DNA from: Motacilla alba alba
Lineage: Eukaryota > Chordata > Aves > Passeriformes > Motacillidae
Direction of reading: 5' to 3'
DNA: 64,000 nt
Assembly (NCBI RefSeq): GCF_015832195.1
Contig: NC_052046.1
Span: 32,578,911-32,642,910 of the forward strand
Shown here: piece after piece, positions 58,581 to 64,000 of the stretch
Layout of the letters: each line of letters opens with the position of its first letter
Numbering within the stretch: the stretch's first letter is position 1
The notes under the pieces: model-generated
Databases searched by the model: none
What the model was told of the DNA's origin: nothing
The model's input: only the letters and a program-made list of their open reading frames with translations
Translations under genes and position numbers: made by a program

Positions 58581-61500
58581 CATCTTTGTAATACATTTCC
58601 TAAATCATTTGTTAAAATAATTTCCTAAATCAATTTTGACTAAGCTTCAAATGACCTGCTAGAAATATCAATATTTAGACAGTAACCGAGGATGAATTGT
58701 ACTTCTTAGTCACAAGTACATGATTCCATAATTGATTTATTACTCTCACTAATTTGTGTTATTTCTGTAGCCGTCTAGTTATCATATATCTTTGCTAACA
58801 AATTTTGTTGAAATTTTTCTGTACATTCAAGATGGTTACAAAAACACTGCGATCCATGCAATGAAATAATTTTTCAAGTAAGAAGTATATTGCAACAGAA
58901 AAGCAATGCTATCACAGTGCACAGCACTTTGCATAAAGCGAAACAATTTGCATAAAGGAATAATTTTTATGAGTGAATATTTATGAGTATTCTTCAGGCC
59001 TCTGTGGTTAAATGGCTTGATCATATCAACCTTTACAGTTGAATTGTGATTTATATTTATACTATCAACATGTTGTGGGCTGCAATGCTTTCCTGTAATC
59101 AAATGAGTTTTTACAGATTAGATACTACCTATATTGAGAACACCTGAATCTAAAAGTTTTAAATGGAAACTATTAATATTCTTTTAAACTCTCCCAAATG
59201 TTGTTAAACATAAACAGTGTGTTTAATTTGATATAGGGTAAATTCTAATGTCATGGCCTCTTCTTGCATACTTTGGTGACATTCAACTTTAATATCCTTT
59301 GGAAATAAAAGGATGCTTAATCATTTATAAATGGTTTGTTGGAAAATATTTTTCAAAAAAATATGATGTTCCATGAATACTTGCTTCAAAGTGTCACTTC
59401 TTGATACAAAAAATTCCAGCATGAGAAAGCATTTGGTTTTGAGACAGTCAGCAAGAACACGCAATCATCTCACCCAATGAGAATTGCAGTCTGGATGATT
59501 CATGAAGCAGTGCATTTGCATTAACTTGATTTTCCCATGTGAAAATTATGCACCATGACACTAAGGATACACAGTTTTCCAAAATTTAAGGTATCTTTAG
59601 AGGTTTCTTTAAATAAAGTTCCTTGACTAAAATTCACATTAAATGTTAAGACACATATTTTTCATATCAGACTACTGCAAACCTCCACCCATTTGTCCAT
59701 ACTTGTCATAAAAGAATAATTTTGACTGCACAATTTTGGAAAAAATATTCAAACTCCATAAAAATTCAAACAGACAGTAAATTACATAGCTACGGTGACT
59801 TTCAAGGTTTTTTTTCTAGGTTTAACAGCAAAATGCATTAAAAAATAATCCAGAAGAAACTCTGGAGAACAACTGAGAATCTTGTTCTTCTGGTTCAACT
59901 TTTTTGTAAGTTTCTTCATTAGGCTCTGATTTCCTATTCCATACTTTGAATAATTTTACCTAGACATCTTCTTTTGAGAGATTTTCACTTTAAACTTCTG
60001 TGATGGATGGAATGCTAAAATATTTTTTACGTAGATTTCATTCAACAATGTATGTCATAGAGAAGGCTGAAAGGGAAAAGTAGCTATTCCTTTGCCATTT
60101 AATGGTGTTAGAAATAACGAATATACTGCTAATATTTTCTGTTTACATCTTAGAGTTTAAGGGCTTAGCATTATATGGTATTGCTGGCATAACCAAATCT
60201 TACAGAACCCAGAATGTTCCATGCTTTCTAAGAAGAGCAATATGAACTTCGTGGGACGAGACAGAACTTAATTAAACTGGCAGAGTACAGCAAGAGACAG
60301 CAAGAAATAGTGCTCTCTCTTTAAATGCAGCCTGCAAAACCAGAAGTCATTTTTGGATGCAGGCACAGTACAGCACACTACATTTTGTCCCAAGGAAATC
60401 AAGTAGGACTTCAGCACCATATTAGAACATGAAAACCTTGAAAGCAAGGAGAAATGTGAAGTGACATCATGTGCTTGGTGGCAAAATACTATAGAGATTT
60501 CATGAAAATGTTAATGAACATACAGGAAACCTGTGGGATAGAGATAACAGTAGGGAGATATCAAAATTCATTATCTTATATGATATGGAGGAGTTGTCCA
60601 CACTGCATAAGATATTAGAAATTTTCCGTATTTACAAATGGCAATATTTTTTAATTATCTGGTCTTCATAAAAGGTATCTATTTGTTTGCAACAGATATG
60701 TCACAAGCATTTTGCAAACAGCATCAGAGCAATTCTTCAAAAATATTGGTCTTAATGATGATCACGTACATGTTGTTAAGCAATGGCAATGATTTAAAAT
60801 ATTAGACAAGACTTTATTTTTACTTGTAGTAACTGATCTTCTGTATACTAAAGCCTTTAAGTCAATAGTCTTCTGTAAACATATATTCCAGGATAAAAAT
60901 ATCCTTTTCATCTTAACTTACGAAAACAGACAGGAAATTCTGCTTGGTATAAAGAGCCATTTTTATCCTGAAGGAATCTCCTGAGGCATGATGAGACATT
61001 ACATCAGTGCAGCAATGCTTCAGTAGGTAGAACCATCATAACTCTTTGTGCAGTTAACAGCATGTGGCAAAAGGTAGCAGTAGGGAATGTGTCAAGCCAG
61101 TGATAACCAAGATACCTTATTCATGTTGTGGATTTAGTGTAGCGCATTAAAATTGATGCACATTATGGAACAAACTGTATTACCAACTGAAACACTTTCA
61201 TTTTTTCTTTTGTGTTTGTTTATTTTTAAGATTTGATAAACAAGCTGGAATTTAAAAAATTGCACCTAGACTCCACACTGATCAAAGTGCAGTGGATCAA
61301 GAGAAGAGTAAAGGAGAACATTATATATTAAACTTTGCATTAATCTAGAGTAGCATATTTATCTGAACACTTTCATGAATTCATAGGATGAAAGTTTACT
61401 CGTTCTATTTAAAGAAACCGATCCTGGGGACATACTTGTGCTGTTTTACATGCAGACAAAAGCTCAGTCATTTGACTTTTGGGCCAAAAGGAAGTTAGAT

Positions 61501-64000
61501 GAAGCAAATACTTCAGAATAAGACCAGAGCTGGCAGTAACACAGATATCTGCTCTGTTTGTAAACAGGAATTATGGCTATGCTTAAAATGGATGTGGTGT
61601 CAAATGCATGTGAATCTTACACACCTCAAATTAAGCAGAGTAAGCTGCGTTTGCTGGCAAAATAATGTGAAGAAATCTGCGTTCGTAACAGGTGAGATCT
61701 GACAGAGCTGATTGATTCTCAGCTCACACAAATGTGACATTTTGGAGGAAGAATCAGTGACCAGAAATAGATTCTACAAGGGACTATGGTAATATATACT
61801 GGTGGAGGCATTCATCTGCCACATTTTGTGCAAAATCACCCTGGATGACATTGTTGGATATTCATTCTAGAGGCAACAATATATTTTTTAAAACTTATGC
61901 TGCATCAAAGACCTTTATGACATGACCTTTTAAACTTTTGACACCCCAGCACTGCATTCTACTCTCTCCTTTGAATGCCCATAGTCTGAAGTCTCACTTC
62001 ATAAATTAATGAAGCCAAAAGTGCTACAGAGGTTGTTGGCAGCGGCTCAGTTATTAAGCAATATTTCAGAGAGAAAGCCCATTATTTCTCAGAGTCTGTA
62101 CTGGCCCAGTTAAATTGAGGATGTTGGTTCCAACCTAAAAAATTGCTAACTATTCCTAAGACTTTGTGGCAGTTTATCAATTACTGTCCTTATTAAATGC
62201 AAGGAGAGTTCTGAGAGGGTGCTTTAAAGATATCCCAAACCATAAGTAATGAAATCTGCCACTTGCACTTTAAATACATTTCCCTTGCCCAACCAGAGAC
62301 CAAATTTAAAGGTTTTCAGAGTATTTATAATTCCAATATTTATAAACTTAGCTTTTCAGAGTTTAATCAAAGTTTAATATGGGTATGAGATGTTTTAGTT
62401 GATGATCAGGTTACATATCTACAACTTATATACAACATTCTTTAAGTTTGCTGGCCTGTAGTATAACTTGAAAGGGAACTGTTCCTCAATTTGTACAAAG
62501 GTAAACTTAAATTTTAACACTGTATCGCTTACACTCAATATTTATTTGAAATTTTTTTTCAGTACTGATAAAGTAGTAAGAGTCTATAATTTAATTCTGA
62601 CTGAGAAGCTAACTCCTCCACTAGTTTTATGTTGGAATAAAGAGACGACTGGCCACTGAGTAGCACTTGCAACAGTGAAGGGTGGAATAATTTAATCTAA
62701 ATATTTCTAGTTTTGGATGAAGTTGTCTGCATGAAAATTATATCTGCCCCAGGATACAATCTGTCTTGTCTGTTCATGTCTATGTCACTATTAAATGTAG
62801 AATGTTTTAGGAAGAACTGATAAATGAAAAAGAGAGGTGAAGAAATTGAGAGCTCTCCAAAATGCTGAAGAGTTTTCATGACAGCTATACAGTGTAATTC
62901 TAAGGAGAGAGCTACCTTTTCTTTACTATTTTGCCATCCACAGTACTTCAGAGATCTTTATAAGCCATACATACAGAGATCTTTATAAGCCATACATATT
63001 TTATAGGCCAAGAACAGGTTTCATTTCCAGCAGTGTGGGGCTAGTTTAGGTAAGTGTATTCCATGAGCTCTTCAGATAATGGAATTTTACAAAAATCCCT
63101 TTTAACCTATGTATCATGAATTAAATGCCTTTCACGGGCCATATATTTTGCCAGCACTTGAAGTGAATGTAAGAATGCTTCAGTAAAAGATGATGCACTG
63201 CCAGAAGCCCAGACTTCCACTTCTTCACTGTTCATTCCCCACTACTGCTCACCACATCTGCTTGTGGAGGATATTGCAATGTCATGATGCAGCATAGATT
63301 TGAGATGATTCCTGTTGGAACGCTGCTGCATACACAAAAAGAATGGTAGCTGAAAAACTCAGTCCATGCATTTATGTCTAAATGTCTGCTGGTAAATGAG
63401 TTTACTTGCCAAGAAGCAGTGCTCCATGCAAGCAAATTGAATCAGCTAAAGAATATGATGGGGAAGAAACTACTTAGTCTCAGATGCTGTAAATTAAAGG
63501 GGTTGTTAGCCAATTTCGAGAGAAGTTATTTTAGGTACAGCAAGCTCTCTACCTCAAATGCTGAATAACCCCCTATTTTCTTGAGGTGAAGCTTTGTATT
63601 TGGATTTTATATGATAATACTCTACCTAGTGATATGGTATATTATACAAGACAGATTCCTGGCCTCACACATCAGAGTAAATATGTTTCAAAGAAGCCTG
63701 CATTATCAAAATTTTTACCATCAAATGCAGCTTTCTGCTTGGATGTAAATTTTAAAATGGCACAAGGCCAGGACTTCAAATAATTTTTAGAAATATTTGA
63801 TTTAACTTTAAATCGTTCATGTTTCATCCAGGAAGCAAATAGACTTACTCTTGTCAAAGTTTAGCTCTGACGTGATGAAATTTAATCTGTCATATCCAAA
63901 TCAAGTGTACATTCAGTTTTTAAGGATGCTAGACTTAATAGTTCTAACATCTTACAATACAGTAATAAATAGCAAAAATTTTCATGCTAATGTTAAATAA
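58581..64000. other. Unique AT-rich non-coding sequence
   Basis: No gene or repeat family recognised over 5.4 kb. It contains the 25-bp tandem duplication at 62949-62998. Open frames are at most 88 codons and unrecognised. Confidence 0.5.
62949..62998. repeat. 25-bp perfect tandem duplication
   Basis: Two identical 25-mers beginning CAGAGATCTTTATAAGCC lie at 62949-62973 and 62974-62998. This is a recent local duplication with no evident function. Confidence 0.95.

Overview
The window is AT-rich, non-coding vertebrate DNA, almost certainly avian and probably passerine. CR1 LINE fragments are the main interspersed repeat. The LTRs resemble bird ERVK and ERVL families, and no SINE or LINE-1 typical of mammals was seen. 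Family names come from recall of bird repeat consensus sequences and were not checked by a search.

I found no protein-coding gene that I can support. No frame stays open beyond about 130 codons, and the only open frames with a recognisable product are broken pieces of CR1 reverse transcriptase. The rest fall in LTRs, homopolymers or simple repeats. The window reads as a gene desert or the inside of a very large intron. No tRNA, rRNA, CRISPR array or operon is present.

Layout: 1-3195 unique AT-rich sequence with a small tandem duplication; 3196-4262 a CR1 (+) with a reverse transcriptase remnant; 5525-6046 a minus-oriented LTR with a 35-base G run and a 27-base A run; 7037-7345 a doubtful LTR-like repeat; 9540-10285 an old CR1 (+); 11745-12005 and 16550-16970 ERVL-type LTR remnants; 21030-21622, 38215-38675 and 58068-58580 three copies of one ERVL-type LTR family, all on the + strand; 29595-29740 a CR1 3' end; 41040-44728 a dense nest of transposons; 50776-51041 a CR1 3' end; 52592-53265 a well-preserved ERVK-like LTR; 54474-55720 two minus-strand CR1 fragments. 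The stretches between are unique sequence with microsatellites.

The most informative locus is 41040-44728. One + strand CR1 can be followed through four interruptions: two minus-strand CR1 fragments and two solo LTRs. The first minus CR1 fragment itself carries a third solo LTR, flanked by a perfect 6-bp target site duplication. The interrupted CR1 text resumes at each far junction, so the order of insertion can be read.

A second theme is a set of near-perfect short-loop inverted repeats at 46281-46323, 47277-47338, 52277-52319 and 53569-53618, best explained as template-switch events. I did not find a new gene-based biological system here.
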